From Sweltsa coloradensis (Eukaryota > Arthropoda > Insecta > Plecoptera > Chloroperlidae), in the NCBI GenBank assembly GCA_024449915.1, contig JAMZAV010000104.1, positions 62,001-126,000 of the forward strand: a stretch of 64,000 nucleotides of DNA, written 5' to 3'. The notes beneath the pieces are model-generated. The model ran no database searches, was not told where the DNA came from, and was given only the letters and a program-made list of their open reading frames with translations. The position numbers and the translations under genes are program-made. Shown piece by piece: positions 11,015-22,901 of this stretch. Numbering within the stretch: the first letter of the stretch is position 1; each line of letters starts with the position of its first letter.

Positions 11015-11626
11015 GCCTACTGGCTATAGGCCTACATAGGTTTGCTAATAGGCCTCTGGGCTAGCTAAGCTAGGCCTAAATGTCGTCTTGGCCAACGCGG
11101 CTGGTACGATTGCCCTAGTCCCTAGGCCTAGGCCTATGACTTGGCTTATGGCTAACAACTGTCCGAACCTGGGCTCTAGGCTTCACCTACAGCTATGTCT
11201 AGGCTTAGGCTTTAAAGTAGGCCTATGATGCCTACTTCATATAGAGCACATTTTATAAAACAAGTCTTAACTCATTAATTCATTACAAACCGCAAAGCGA
11301 TCTTTCGTATATTGATCATTGCCTACTGGCTATAGGCCTACATAGGTTTGCTAATAGGCCTCTGGGCTAGCTAAGCTAGGCCTAAATGTCGTCTTGGCCA
11401 ACGCGGCTGGTACGATTGCCCTAGTCCCTAGGCCTAGGCCTATGACTTGGCTTATGGCTAACAACTGTCCGAACCTGGGCTCTAGGCTTCACCTACAGCT
11501 ATGTCTAGGCTTAGGCTTTAAAGTAGGCCTATGATGCCTACTTCATATAGAGCACATTTTATAAAACAAGTCTTAACTCATTAATTCATTACAAACCGCA
11601 AAGCGATCTTTCGTATATTGATCATT
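11015..11626. repeat. 306-bp exact tandem duplication
   Basis: 11015-11320 and 11321-11626 appear identical over their length, including TAGGCCTA-rich and ordinary sequence. Such exactness implies a very recent event or an assembly duplication. Confidence 0.9.
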
Positions 11627-14600
11627 CGCGACTGCTGCTAGCCGAGTGACAAGATTAAGCATATTATTAATATGTTTGTTGTATCTCAGTGTAGGTATTT
11701 AGTTTCAATCAATTTAAGTCAGTAGGCCCTACTTCTATGACTATGAGCGGTGAAACCTACTGGCAGCAGTAGGCCCTAGGTAAACTGCATCCTTTTATTA
11801 TATTAAGATCACTCTTAATGTGGACAAGAAGAAAATTTTAACGGAAGTGAAGAGATTCATTGGGCGGTCTCTGGGACTGGAGCTGGGAGCTGGAGGGAGC
11901 CCAAAGGTCCAGCTACTGATCCTGCCATCCTGATCCAGATTAAACACATTATTTTACATTGTAAAATATTGTTCCTACATGACATATTTTAACATTCATA
12001 ATTATAAGGGTTGCGTTCTCTGTAATATAGGCAGGTATATCTACATATTTGCTTAAAATTGAATAATTTGATTAGTTAGTAATAGTCAGCATGTTAAGAT
12101 AAGCACATTTTTAGAGTCTAACCTTGTTTACCCAAAAATAACTAGGCCTACCAAACAAACCAGCATGACTAGGCCTACAACAAAAATGAAACCCACTTCC
12201 AATGCAATTCCACACACTAATATTTTACAGTTACACCATTCTGTGACAAAGACAGAATAAAATAGGGCTAAGCAAATTATTCTTAGTAAAATCATTGTCA
12301 ACTACTTTGAAGTTAGTGGATATAGTAGGGCTAGTAAGCACTGTAAGCTAACTACCGGTACTCTAAAGTTTAAATTTGTATTAAGAAAGTAAAATAAATT
12401 GTTTCCGCGTTGTATTTTTGAAACACTAGGGGCCTACTCATGGCATATTGTCATAAATACTTCAATGGGTTATTTTGAGTAGACTAGTGACACATGTCTA
12501 ATAGCAATTTCCTTTTAACAAGGTAGTACCAAGTACATACCGGTAGTACCATCCTATGCTATCCACTGTAAAATTTGGTTAAAAAACTGTAATTTTTGAT
12601 TAAATTATTGGTGATGTGTTTGTCTACGGATTGGGACTAAATATGATTCATAAATGAGTACCTATGCATACCTACATGTTTTCATGCATTTACATCAATT
12701 TTTGTTTTACTTAAGCTTTCTTTGACAGAATTTGGAGAAGGATCATTGAAAAAAATTAGTATACAAATTACAATTTTTTTTTTTTTAAATATTGTAAGAA
12801 AATGTTCCTGATGGTAGCTAGTTGATACCCTGCAGTAGGCCCCTAAGTGTTCAAATAATTTCACCCTATAGGCCTACCCAATTTCCTTTTTGAAATTTTA
12901 ATTACCTATATTGTTGTTTGCTACAGTAAATTAATTTTACTAAATCTGCAAAAATTTCAGAGGTAGTATGAGAAAGTTAACAATGAAAGAACATTATTAT
13001 TCAGTATCAAATAGAGCCTACTAACCAACACATTAAAAATTTTACTTTACAATTTTAATAATAGTAGTCTGCACATAATATAAAAATTAATAATGATGAA
13101 TATATCATAGTGAATATAAAACAATATAAAACAAAATATAAAATTATGAATATAAATGAATATCATCTCATATACCAAGTTAAGACAATATTGGCCTACT
13201 GTAAATTGCTACATGTCAATTAATGTTTGATGATAATTATTATGATTATAATGTTTGTAAATTGTAAAATATAGGCCATAATTTGAAAGTTAAAACCAGT
13301 TTACAAGTACATGCTCTACCTGTAGTAAACATTATTTATAAATTGTGTAGTCCCTAATGTTCAATGTGTTGGAGTTTGTGTAACCCACTATCCAAAACAA
13401 ATTGTACATCATGTCATATTAGGGGCTATTGACTAAACATTATGATTTCTGTTTCACTTATGACACAAAGGTGTTCAAATGAATAGTCATTAATAGGGTC
13501 TGTATTAAGGTGAAAGGTGTAGAACTATTGGCAACATGCTGGTAAGTCACTGGTTAGTGCTGATTACTTCTAGTAAAATTTAAATTCAACATTAGGGGTG
13601 GGGGTTGTAAAGAGACAGTAGGTTGATTGGACCATAACATACATGTAAGAACATTATTTCAATGAGTAATTTGAATCATTATAATGTATAGAATAGAGCA
13701 CGGGTGTCATATCAAATGACCCAGTAAACTATTATTTATTTTTTATTATTTTATTATTGTTCATACTATTACTATCTACAATCTACCACATGACAAATTT
13801 ATTATTGGTAACTCACTATTTAGTGCTGGCCATTACTAGTAACTAGTAAGTGTTGGTGATGGTGGAGTAAAAGTGGTTGTAGAAGGGACATTTGGGTAGG
13901 ATCAAAACATTTTGAAATGTAATTTTGGTTTTGTTAATAAGTAATCATAATGTAGATGGTACGATCTAATACCCATTCCCATGTTAAGAGAAAATGTGAG
14001 AAAAAACTGATCATATCTTTGATAAATTGACATTTTAATAATTTTAATAGTATTTTAAAGTTATTAAATTTGGTCAATCTATGCCCCCCCCAAATTAATG
14101 AAGGTGGAGGAGTATTGCAAAAAATGGCAAAATAAATTAAACAATTAATAGAATATATTTGTTTATTCCTCATTATTGTGTTGGTATAATTATTAGAAAA
14201 TAATATTTAGTCAATTTCATTGATGTGCCTCCCCCCCCCCCACTCCACCCCACACGTACACAATTAGGTGTGGTGGAGGTGGTTGGGAGGGGGGGAGTGA
14301 TTGTGGAAATGACAGTTGGTTGATTGAACTAAAATATGTTTAAAAATAATTTAAATTTTAAATTTAAATAATCATAAAATTTATAGAGAATACGAGCCAC
14401 ACCACATTCCTATTTTAAGGAGTGGTTAAGGTGTTATTTTATTAGGGATGACATATCGCTTGCCTACTCGAGGGTATTCAACTATCATTATTATTTCCCA
14501 CCATGTCAAATTTTATGCATGGTAACCGAAAATGCAATATTTTATAGTATTAGTGTGGACTGTTAGGTACGGTACCAATTATTCTTTTGGTTGGCAAATA

Positions 14601-14630
14601 TAACATTGTTTACACTTTAATGACTATCTT
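11627..14630. other. AT-rich stretch, nothing identified
   Basis: No exon, tRNA-like box or inverted-terminal element is seen. It contains homopolymer runs (T run near 12780, C run near 14231) and short GTAGGCCTA motifs. Confidence 0.5.
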
Positions 14631-14639
14631 CAAATAAAC

Positions 14640-15490
14640 TGATTGTTACTTTTGGATCCAGGGCTGTCGAAAGTATGAGAAAATTCTGAACAGGAACTTT
14701 TCCTTTCTCTCATAAAAACACCATTCCAAAGGAATCTGATAGTAACTTTGGGGCGTGGGCTGTCAGGGGTGATTAAAATTTCCAAATTTTGAGGATTGGA
14801 AATATTTGGACTAGTACAAGCTGAATTTTCCACTGTTTCAAAAAAACACATTTTTTTAATTGGGCAGTAATTTTGATCCCTAGGGCTAACCAAAGTGGTA
14901 AAAGTAAAATTTACAGATAAGAGAATAGGCCTAATGGTGCAAGTTGGACTAGACTAATCTAGAAATGTTACGCTCTTTCATAAAAACACCATATTTAAAT
15001 GATCGGATGTTAATTTTGGGCCCCCCAGAGTTATCCAAAGTTAGGTAAGTTTCCTTTCCCACTTTGGATAGCCCTGGGGCCAAAAGTTACTATCTTGAGT
15101 TTTTTAAAATTGTGTTTTGACGAAAGAGTGGAAAATTTCCTATTAGTGTAGTCCTAATTGCACCATTATTCCGGCTATCTGTATATTTTGACTTTCCGCA
15201 CTTTGGTTACCCCTGTGACCCAAAATTATCCCCCTAATTTTTAATATTGTGTTTTTGTGTAAGAGCGGAAAATCTCCAATTTTCCCAGTCCCGTTTCACA
15301 TCTATTTTCTGCTTATTAAAAAAAATTGGATTTTTTTAATCTTTGGGCAGCCCTGCCGCTCAAAGTTACCATTTTATATTTTTATGATGTTTTTTAAATG
15401 AAAGAGCGGAAAATTTCCGATTTTTCTACCTAAGGTAAAATAGTATTACATTTTGCACTATTCTTCTGCTAAATGCCCTCACTATATAGA
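14640..15490. repeat. Diverged internal repeats ('GGGCAGCCC...AAAGTTAC')
   Basis: A loose unit of roughly 100-150 bases recurs about six times: a GGATAGCCCTGGGGCC-like segment, AAAGTTAC, then CATAAAAACACC or TTGTGTTTT, then GAAAGAGCGGAAAATTTCC. The last unit (15340-15490, ATTTTGCACTAT, GCCCTCACTAT) matches 28740-28920. Confidence 0.6.
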
Positions 15491-15737
15491 CAACAAACCT
15501 GACTACAGAAGAAAATTCAAATTTCGCGCGCTTTTTATAACTTACTCCTTATTGGTCCAAAATGTCAAAATTGATGACGTCATCTATGACGTAATGCTAC
15601 TTTGTCTTAATATTTAGGAAGCTTTTCTTGACGTCTTAGGAACGTCTTAGTTAAAATGTCCTAGCAGTGTCTTAGTTAGGACACGTCTTAGCACTAAGAC
15701 AAATCTTAGTTAGGCGCTTTGAAGAATCCAGGCCCAG

Positions 15738-16320
15738 GAATGCTGCAAATACTTATTTTTGCTTCGCAGACGCTTCAGAAAGAATTCGTATTGGTAGTAA
15801 GGCCTAACATAACAAGTGAAAATAAGCTCTTTCGAAACAAATATTATCTTTGTGTTAGTAGGTCAGATAGTTGTTTAAGATTGCGAACTGACAATGTGCA
15901 AATAATATGTGTATCGACATCTTTATACAACAGGAATAATGAGTTACATCGAAACTATGTTTCATAAAACTCTCGTTTTACTCGACCAAAAATAAGTTTC
16001 GTAACACCTCCGTAAAATTATTCAGACAAAACGTTTAATAAAATTTTGTTCACACCTCACTCTTTCATAAAGGGGTCAACTTTGAAACACGCGCTTATTA
16101 CTTTGTCTGGGGTGGAGGTCAAAGCAGCGACCACTCTATGCACCATGCAGGTGGTAAGCAGAGTGCACGCGGTAAGGGTTCAACAACTCGCCGCTCTATT
16201 TACAGCTGATCCGATTAGTCGGCTCCTCCCCCTACAGGCACTCGAGGAGTCATCAAGATTGTGTTCCCTTACTAATCGATGCTTAGTGTTGTTGTCGGTG
16301 GTTTCTGACGCAAGCGAGCT
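15738..16320. other. Intron with a GC-richer, CpG-containing patch
   Basis: From about 16080 to 16320 base composition rises and CpG appears. A plus-strand frame is open but has no family resemblance, and neither strand gives a convincing spliced exon. AGGTCAAAG near 16115 resembles a nuclear-receptor half-site. It could be an enhancer or part of a repeat; neither is shown. Confidence 0.3.
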
Positions 16321-16455
16321 GGACGTCCAGGTAACTAGAGAACGAGACGTGGCAACGTTGGAATAAAACGTTATATCTTGACTCTGGACGTCCAGATAAC
16401 TAGAGTGCTTTCAGAACGAGACGTGGCAACGTTGGAATAAAACATATCTTGACTC
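16321..16455. repeat. Two-unit tandem repeat of about 66 bp
   Basis: GGACGTCCAG, GTAACTAGAG, AACGAGACGTGGCAACGTTG and ATCTTGACTCT occur in order twice (16321-16385 and 16386-16455), with small indels. Confidence 0.8.
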
Positions 16456-17621
16456 TTGAGGACAAACTAATCAAAACCCGTAAGACGCATACACAAACAC
16501 AACAAGCGTTTGACTATTTTGGTGGTGGTGCCGGGCCACCTTATCCCCTTTTAAGAGACTAGCACCGGGTCCTGATCCCTAGGGTCTCCCAAAAAATCTA
16601 TATCGTCCTTGATGAAGGTTAATGTCATCAAACATAGGCGCATTACAATCCGAGTTTTTTTTTTTTAGATGTGAAGCTCCCGCAGATGGACGGACGTGAA
16701 AGTTATCCAGATAGTGGAGTTGCGCTCTTTAACAATATTTTTACTATTTATTATCTCTTAAATGACTTTTTTATGGTTTTAATGCACAAATCATTTGTGT
16801 TATCTTTTCTTATATGACACTAATATTTGTATGCAGCCTGCTCAGAGTTAAAACATGTATCTCTCTGTTATATTAACTAGAACAATGGTGTGAGGATATA
16901 ATTTGGGAGGGAATGACCAATGGCAGTGTGAGACGACTCGACCCCTAAGATTACACGATAGTAGAAAATAAAATGTGTCACTGTATATAACGTTGACACT
17001 TTCCACACAGCCCTCCTTCAATGCTAATTTATAACTAAATTACACTTACTCATTACTTATTACCTGAACTAAAACAAGTTTTTTTTTAACATTCTACAGT
17101 CAAACAACAGCTGTCATCCCGGGATCAATGAGCTGTGTCAAAGGCTTAAGCTGCGTGATGGGCTGGCAAACTGAGGACACGAAAACCTTTATAAAACTAT
17201 GAACGAACAGGAAAATCATAAAAATGTATTTTTTCAGGTATTTATTACTCTTCGTACGTAGATATCGCTTTGAACGAGCGGGTGTTTCCAATGCGGGTGC
17301 TGCTATCACGCGTGCGGAAATGTAGGGCTTGAGGTATCTACCAAATAAAAACTCATATTTTTATTGTGTTTAATGTGCAGAATATACTATTATTTAGGAA
17401 GCGATGCTCCCTTACATGCAAACATTTCTGTTATTTCGTCCGTCTATGCGTGTGTCACTTCCCACGATAAGTTCAGAGCATGAACTACGAATCCGATTGA
17501 CATGCGATTCGTTTTCTTGGCATTGCCCTTCAACCAGAATCATAGCCTAAAGAATTTGTTTTGAAGCCTTGGTCGTTAGAAGAACTGGGCTAATTATATT
17601 CTAAAAAGGAATTGTTCTTAA

Positions 17622-17700
17622 ACCCGGCACCTCCACCAAAAGAGAACTACGTTGGGCGATATTTTATTTGTGTATGGTTTTCGACAAAAGTTTCTCCCTA
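17622..17700 (-). mobile_element. CCGGCACCTCCACCAAA-type element, copy 2
   Basis: ACCCGGCACCTCCACCAAA at 17622-17640 is followed by ATTTTATTTGTG and TTTTCGACAAA as in the copy at 18935-19055. A similar inverted motif (TTTGGTGGTGGTGCCGGG, 16518-16535) lies 1.1 kb to the left and could be the other end of one element. Confidence 0.5.
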
Positions 17701-18674
17701 TTTTGGAAGTACACACGTACCTGTAATTTAAAATGTTCCAGGCAGTCAAACTACCCTGAAAATCATGTATCTATGTTTGTGTCTACTTTAATAAAATAAG
17801 TAATACAATGTTCTTGGAATTAGCCACATTTTTTCAAATTTTGGGAAATATCTCGCTTGCAGATTTTTGTCATCAAGTTTTCCGGTGATAAAGTTAAATT
17901 TCAAGTGTAATATTTGGCCACCACTGTTTTTTTTGGCCTTAAACAGAAAATTTAAAATTATAATACATATAAAAGTCACGTTTAACAATGTATCTTATAT
18001 ATCCTGGAAGTTTAACTTAGGCCAAATAGTTTCTCATGCAACTTCTGTTTGAGTCATAACTAAAGAATAATTATATAATTCCGTGAGTGTTCAATCATAT
18101 TCAACTCTCACGTGTCATGAGAAATGATCACCCAATCTTATCTGAATCTTAGATCGCATCTAGAAAGTTTCAACTTCCGTACTTTCTTTTGAATCCCGCT
18201 CGCAAATAAAGCAGGCAACATTTCCGTTTCCTCGGCCTGTTTTTTTTTATGATGGGACTTGACTGTTGGTTTGTTCTAACTGGAGCGTGCATGTTGGCTT
18301 ATCTGCCGTAGACCTGCCCCGTACCCTGAGTACTCCTTAATCGCACTGAGTCGTAACTTTATTGAAAATAAGTAACGATATGCCACCATGAAGAAAGCGA
18401 TTCGGGACAATCATTTGTTAAGGTAGTTTGTACGAATGAGTAGTGGTGACTAAGAAGTAAGTTAACCCCATTTGGCTATATTTCTTATTGCCCAGTTGAG
18501 TCACCTTTAATAAATTATAGCAAACTCAAAAAACATCGGCTGAGAATATGTCTGTGTCCAAAAATGTAGACATCTGTCTACGAATTAACTCACATTCGTC
18601 TTCTAACAATATAACCAACCGGATCAAGTACATTTTGAAAACAAAATAGATATTAACATAATCCCAACCGACAG

Positions 18675-18900
18675 TGATGGCTCGAGCGCTTAGCGCGCAA
18701 CTCTGATTCGAGTGGTCCCGGGTTCAAATCCTGTCGAAACCGGTAATCCTGACTGAAGGTTTTTTCAGAGGTTTTCCTCACTCGTTATTGCGAATGCAAG
18801 GGAATTGAGTCCTCTTAAACGGCCCTCGGACATCCCTTCACAATTGTCCTATCCGCAACATACCTGAATTGCACTCTGGGCAGGCTTCCCACAAAATAAA
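18675..18900 (+). repeat. tRNA-derived SINE
   Basis: A-box-like TGGCTCGAGCGCTTAGCGC and B box GGTTCAAATCC (18721-18731) start the element. They are followed by the body GGTAATCCTGACTGAAGG, GTCCTCTTAAACGGCCC, GACATCCCTTCACAATTGTC. The same body recurs at 19725, 55085 and, inverted, at 34056 and 36542. Confidence 0.8.
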
Positions 18901-18934
18901 TTATTATATAACATAATCGCATCACACAAGTACG

Positions 18935-19055
18935 GGTTCGGGAGTACTTTTTAATAGTGAGCGAAGCTTCTTAACCAACAGATTGTCGAAAAATAGCTGC
19001 ACAAATAAAATATTTTCGAGACTAATTATTAATATTCTTGGTGGAGGTAACGAGT
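18935..19055 (+). mobile_element. CCGGCACCTCCACCAAA-type element, copy 3
   Basis: GGGAGTACTTT, GAGCGAAGCTTCTTAA, GATTGTCGAAAAATAGC and CTTGGTGGAGGT match the reverse complement of 4746-4860. Confidence 0.6.
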
Positions 19056-19724
19056 ATCCAACGGATAAATGTTCCTTTTGAAAATAATAGTCCCACCTCC
19101 TTGACCCCACGGGTCACCAAAAACATTCTGTATCCTCTTTAGTGAATGGCAATGCCAACAGAAATCGCCTGTACTCGGAGGTCGTGTTTGGTTTTTATCG
19201 TGAGATGTGACACGCGCATAAACGGACAGGTTGACAGAACGATTATTCATGTATATTGAGGATTTTTGCTCCCAAAAATCATTTTTTAAGTTTCCCTTAA
19301 GTTCTTTAAATAATAATTATACAAATTTCATAGTTAAATTGTAACCCCCTATGACCTTGATATTCAAGAATGTGCGTAAGAAATTGTTTAAAAATAGACT
19401 CGTCATCGTTAGTGGTGACTTATAAATCAATGTCGTTTCGTCGTGTTGTGGAAGGCCAAGAAGTCGATCGATGCACACACGACCAAGATTAATAACAACC
19501 GACTCAATAAGTGGTGTGTTGTTGTCACTTCGAAGTTTCATATAAAGAAAAAAACAAATCACGACATTGCAATAACATTGCAGGGAAAATTACACTAATT
19601 GCAGTCGCGCACGAATACCAAATTGTATGATGCAATCAATCGGTAATGTTAAGGTATTGTTTTAAGATACCTTATACGTAATATTATGAGACTTAAAATG
19701 AAATAACGCATACACGTGTTATAT

Positions 19725-19935
19725 CGAGCGTTAAGCGCGCACTCTGATTCGGGAGGTCCCGAGTTCTAATCCAGTCGAGACCGGCAATCCTGGCTGAAGG
19801 TTTTTTCCGAGGTTTTTCTCAATCGTTAATGCAAGGGATTGAGTCCTCTTAAATAGCCCTAGGACATCCCTTCACAATTGTCCTATCCGCAATATACCTT
19901 GTTAGTCACCTGAAGAGGGTCACACCGGTTAAATC
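19725..19935 (+). repeat. tRNA-derived SINE
   Basis: TCGAGCGTTAAGCGCGCACTC, a decayed B box GAGTTCTAATCC, and the body CAATCCTGGCTGAAGG, TGAGTCCTCTTAAATAGCCC and GACATCCCTTCACAATTGTC match the SINE at 18675. It ends in GAAGAGGGTCACACCGG. Confidence 0.8.
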
Positions 19936-21169
19936 TAAATGCATATATTCAACATATATTAGGTCGCATCTGTCACATGTAATGTAGACTAGTGTGTGAC
20001 CTATCAAAAATAGAGGAATGATTAATTCTTACCACGCCTCTGCAAATAACTTAATAAAGTGATGGTTTAATACAATGTTCCAACCTCATATACCATTTCC
20101 ATTCTGTGGCCAATCACAAATCCATTTATTTAGTAGAATTCGTCGTGTGAACACAAGCTGGTACGGAACATTGCCACCATTTAACCTTTTAAGCCGTTTA
20201 TATTTTAGTTGTATAGACTTCTCTTAAACCAACCAACAACAGCTGTTCTGTTATGAAGACATTGATTGACCCAAATAATGGCTTTCGCTCTCGAAATATT
20301 ATAATAAATTACTTAAATATTCATCATATGGATGCAAATTAGAATAAAATAATAATGGATCACACTATAGGGGTGAAATCTCAAAATATGTTTATTTAGT
20401 TCATTTCGGCAATGTATTTTACATAATAACTTTGAAATGATGAAACGCTATAGTGATGATATACGATGTTATCAAGACAGTTTCTAATGTACTAAATACA
20501 TATAATACAGACCGACGCTCAGTATAATCTATATTTCATTTCATGCAAGTCCCGGTTTAGAAGCCCTTCTTCCTGTATTTTAAACAGTTTTCCAGCTGGA
20601 CTGTGGAGAAAGAGAACAGCACGCCATCTTGTGGTGGGACACGCGATGAATATAAGACCGCGATAATCTCGACCGGTCTGCGCCATAACAAGCGGTGGAC
20701 ACGCTACCTGCCTATCGCGGGGTCAAGATGTCGCGAGACACAGCCGCAACGTCTTGCTCGGGGACGAGCTTTGATTGTGACGTCGGCAGTATTGTTGGCG
20801 GCCATATTGCTTGGTCATTCTATTCAAAACATCTTTTTATTGGTGCCAAAATAAAGGATTTTCAGAAAGTAGGTAATTGTTAAAACGTAAATAAAAACTT
20901 ATGACCGAGGCCACTACTTACTTAAAAAATGCCGACTGATGGGTGAGGAAGTTTCACCCGAAAATTAGTTTTTTAAGTAAGTACGTTTTTACGTTTTAAT
21001 ATTGTTCCAGGCCAAAAAGCTCTTTTTATAGAGTGGGTAATTGTATTAAAATTTGATATCCAAAATGTCTCAAATTGTAAAAATACTATACGAGTTCTTT
21101 AAGCAATTAAGAGTTTCGTTTATGTTATTAATAATGATACATGTGTTTAATAAAATATTATAGCTAGTG
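19936..21169. other. Intron; one CpG-richer patch
   Basis: Mostly AT-rich and empty. At 20590-20830 there is a GC/CpG-richer patch with CGCCATCTTG, TGACGTCGG and GCGGCCATATTGC. These resemble YY1-like and CRE-like sites, so a regulatory element is possible. An open frame of about 83 codons there has no recognisable family and no splice context. Confidence 0.3.
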
Positions 21170-21400
21170 TAACGGCTTCATTCTCCTCGACGTCTGCTCG
21201 GCAGTCCGGGTTAGTGAGGAACCTATATGACTATCAAGGTTACACCGTCCTTTCGGATGGGACGAAAGGAGTAGGCTACGTGCCGGTACCGGGTTTCCCC
21301 TCCTCCCTTCTATTCACCATTCACCCTCATCTATCACCACTCAAAGTCTCGAGTAGCCTTACTGCATTAATATGAGACGTACAGCAATACTAACCAATAA
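21170..21400 (+). repeat. SINE with metazoan-type core
   Basis: The plus strand has CCTTTCGGATGGGACGAAAGG, a core seen in many animal SINEs. It is followed by CATCTATCACCACT, GTCTCGAGTAGCCTTACTGC and ATGAGACG, shared with the tRNA-headed copy at 46735-46920. Confidence 0.65.
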
Positions 21401-21965
21401 AACCAGTAAGTCTGGTCGGGAAAAGTATAATGAATACGAAGGAAGTAAATGTAAACAATGTAAAGATGACGTTCATAGGGTAGGTATAGAAGAAGAATGG
21501 TAGTTGTATTTAACACAAACGTGTGAGTGGTAGAGTTGCCTATTGCTGGTTACCCTTTGAAGAAAGTACGGTAACAATGCAACGTCATATTTATTGATAA
21601 GGATGTGGTGAAGTTTAACCTTTAGAAACGACTTGAGTGCTTTAGTTTTAGAATACATTAAACACAAGGGGCGAATTGTGTGGGTTTATCAAGCGTCATG
21701 AGTGAGTGGGTGTAGGTTGACTATTATTTAGGCTATATCTTAGAGACATGAGTCAACTTCCTAGAATAGGGCTTAAAACGGTGTACAATAATCTTTGGCG
21801 TTGATTAAGTAGTGCGCTACTCATGGCATTCAACGTGTTAAATTGTGTTGACAAGACTTAAATGCGGTGTACACTAAATAACAGGAAGTTTATAGTATAA
21901 GTTAAGCTGGAACGTCCTACATCAACGCATTATGTCGTACAAAACATTGCTTCTGAATAAACTTA

Positions 21966-22901
21966 CTAGGAAAACGCTAAGTTGGACGCGTTGTTGAGCG
22001 AGCACCGGTACGTGCAACACGACCCGAGTACGACATTCCCATAAATGTTACATACCAATGTCTTTAAGGTCTTGACCGATTTAGCTGAAAATTTGTAAAA
22101 TAGGAGAGAATGGATAAAATCCACCGCCATCTAGAGGACCTTGACATCATTTCTTTGGGAAAACTATTTTACTCTTGATTTCTTCTAGGTGGCAGTACAT
22201 AGTAACCAGAATTCTTGTGCGACTTTTCGTTGCCATGGTAACGTTACTTTTGTTAAAATGTCATTTCTATCTACACTACGTATCGGATCAAAATAAAATT
22301 AACATATTCGTGACGTTGACGGACATTCTAAATGATTTGGCTACCTCAGATTTTGTCGCCGTTTAGTTTTAAAAAAAAACTTTAGATTAACTTTAATGTA
22401 ACTTTATAACTTTTTGAACGATTTTGCCACAAAACTAATGGCATTCAATCGGGAACGAAACTTGCGGATGGTCAAAATTTCAACTCGATCCGAGCCTCCG
22501 TTTGACCGCTATCATGAGCCAAAAAAGCTGTGCGACTTTCCGTTGCCATGGTAACGGGACTTTGTTATAATGTAATTTCCATCTACACTACTTATCGGAT
22601 CAAAATAAAAATAACATATTCGTGATCGGACGGACATTCTAAATGATTTGGCCACCTCAGATTTTGTCGCCGTTAAGTTTGAAAAAAAAACTTTCGATTA
22701 ACTTTAATGTAACTTTTTAACTTTTTGAACGATTTTGCCACAAAACTATACAGCAACCCGCCTAGGTGGTATGTAAATGTGTGCAAAATTTCAGGTCGAT
22801 CAGAGAAACGGTGCGACCTGTATCGAAGCAGTAACAGAAAAAAAAAAAACAGACATTCGAGCCATAAGAGTCAAGTGGAGACGCTCGCTTCGCTCGCTCA
22901 A
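21966..22901 (-). mobile_element. HINE-like (Helitron2-type) element, subfamily B, copy 1
   Basis: Minus strand: starts TTGAGCGAGCGAAGCGAGCG at 22901, ends with AACGCGTCCAACTTAGCGTT and TTCCTAG at 21966. A subterminal CTCGCTCAA mirrors the 5' end. It carries an internal diverged duplication of 313 bp period (22216-22440 and 22529-22750), absent from the shorter copies at 59876 and 60497. Confidence 0.65.

Larger units (their letters stand above)
8181..15734. mobile_element. 7.5-kb structure bounded by inverted repeats
   Basis: GGCCTGGATTCTTCAAAACG at 8181 is matched in inverted orientation by GAAGAATCCAGGCC ending at 15734; both ends continue inward with repeated CTTAGTTAGGACACGTCTTAG-type subterminal motifs (8200-8340 and 15625-15715). 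CAG flanks both ends (8178-8180, 15735-15737), a possible 3-bp target duplication as in PIF/Harbinger-like elements. No transposase is seen inside. Much of the length comes from later insertions (hAT, HINE-like) and a tandem duplication. An alternative is two independent MITE ends of the same family facing each other. Confidence 0.5.

Noticed and set aside
16518..17640. One 1.1-kb transposon between TTTGGTGG... and ...CCACCAAA motifs
   Set aside because: The left motif has two mismatches and no target duplication is seen; the pairing may be chance, so only the right copy is listed.
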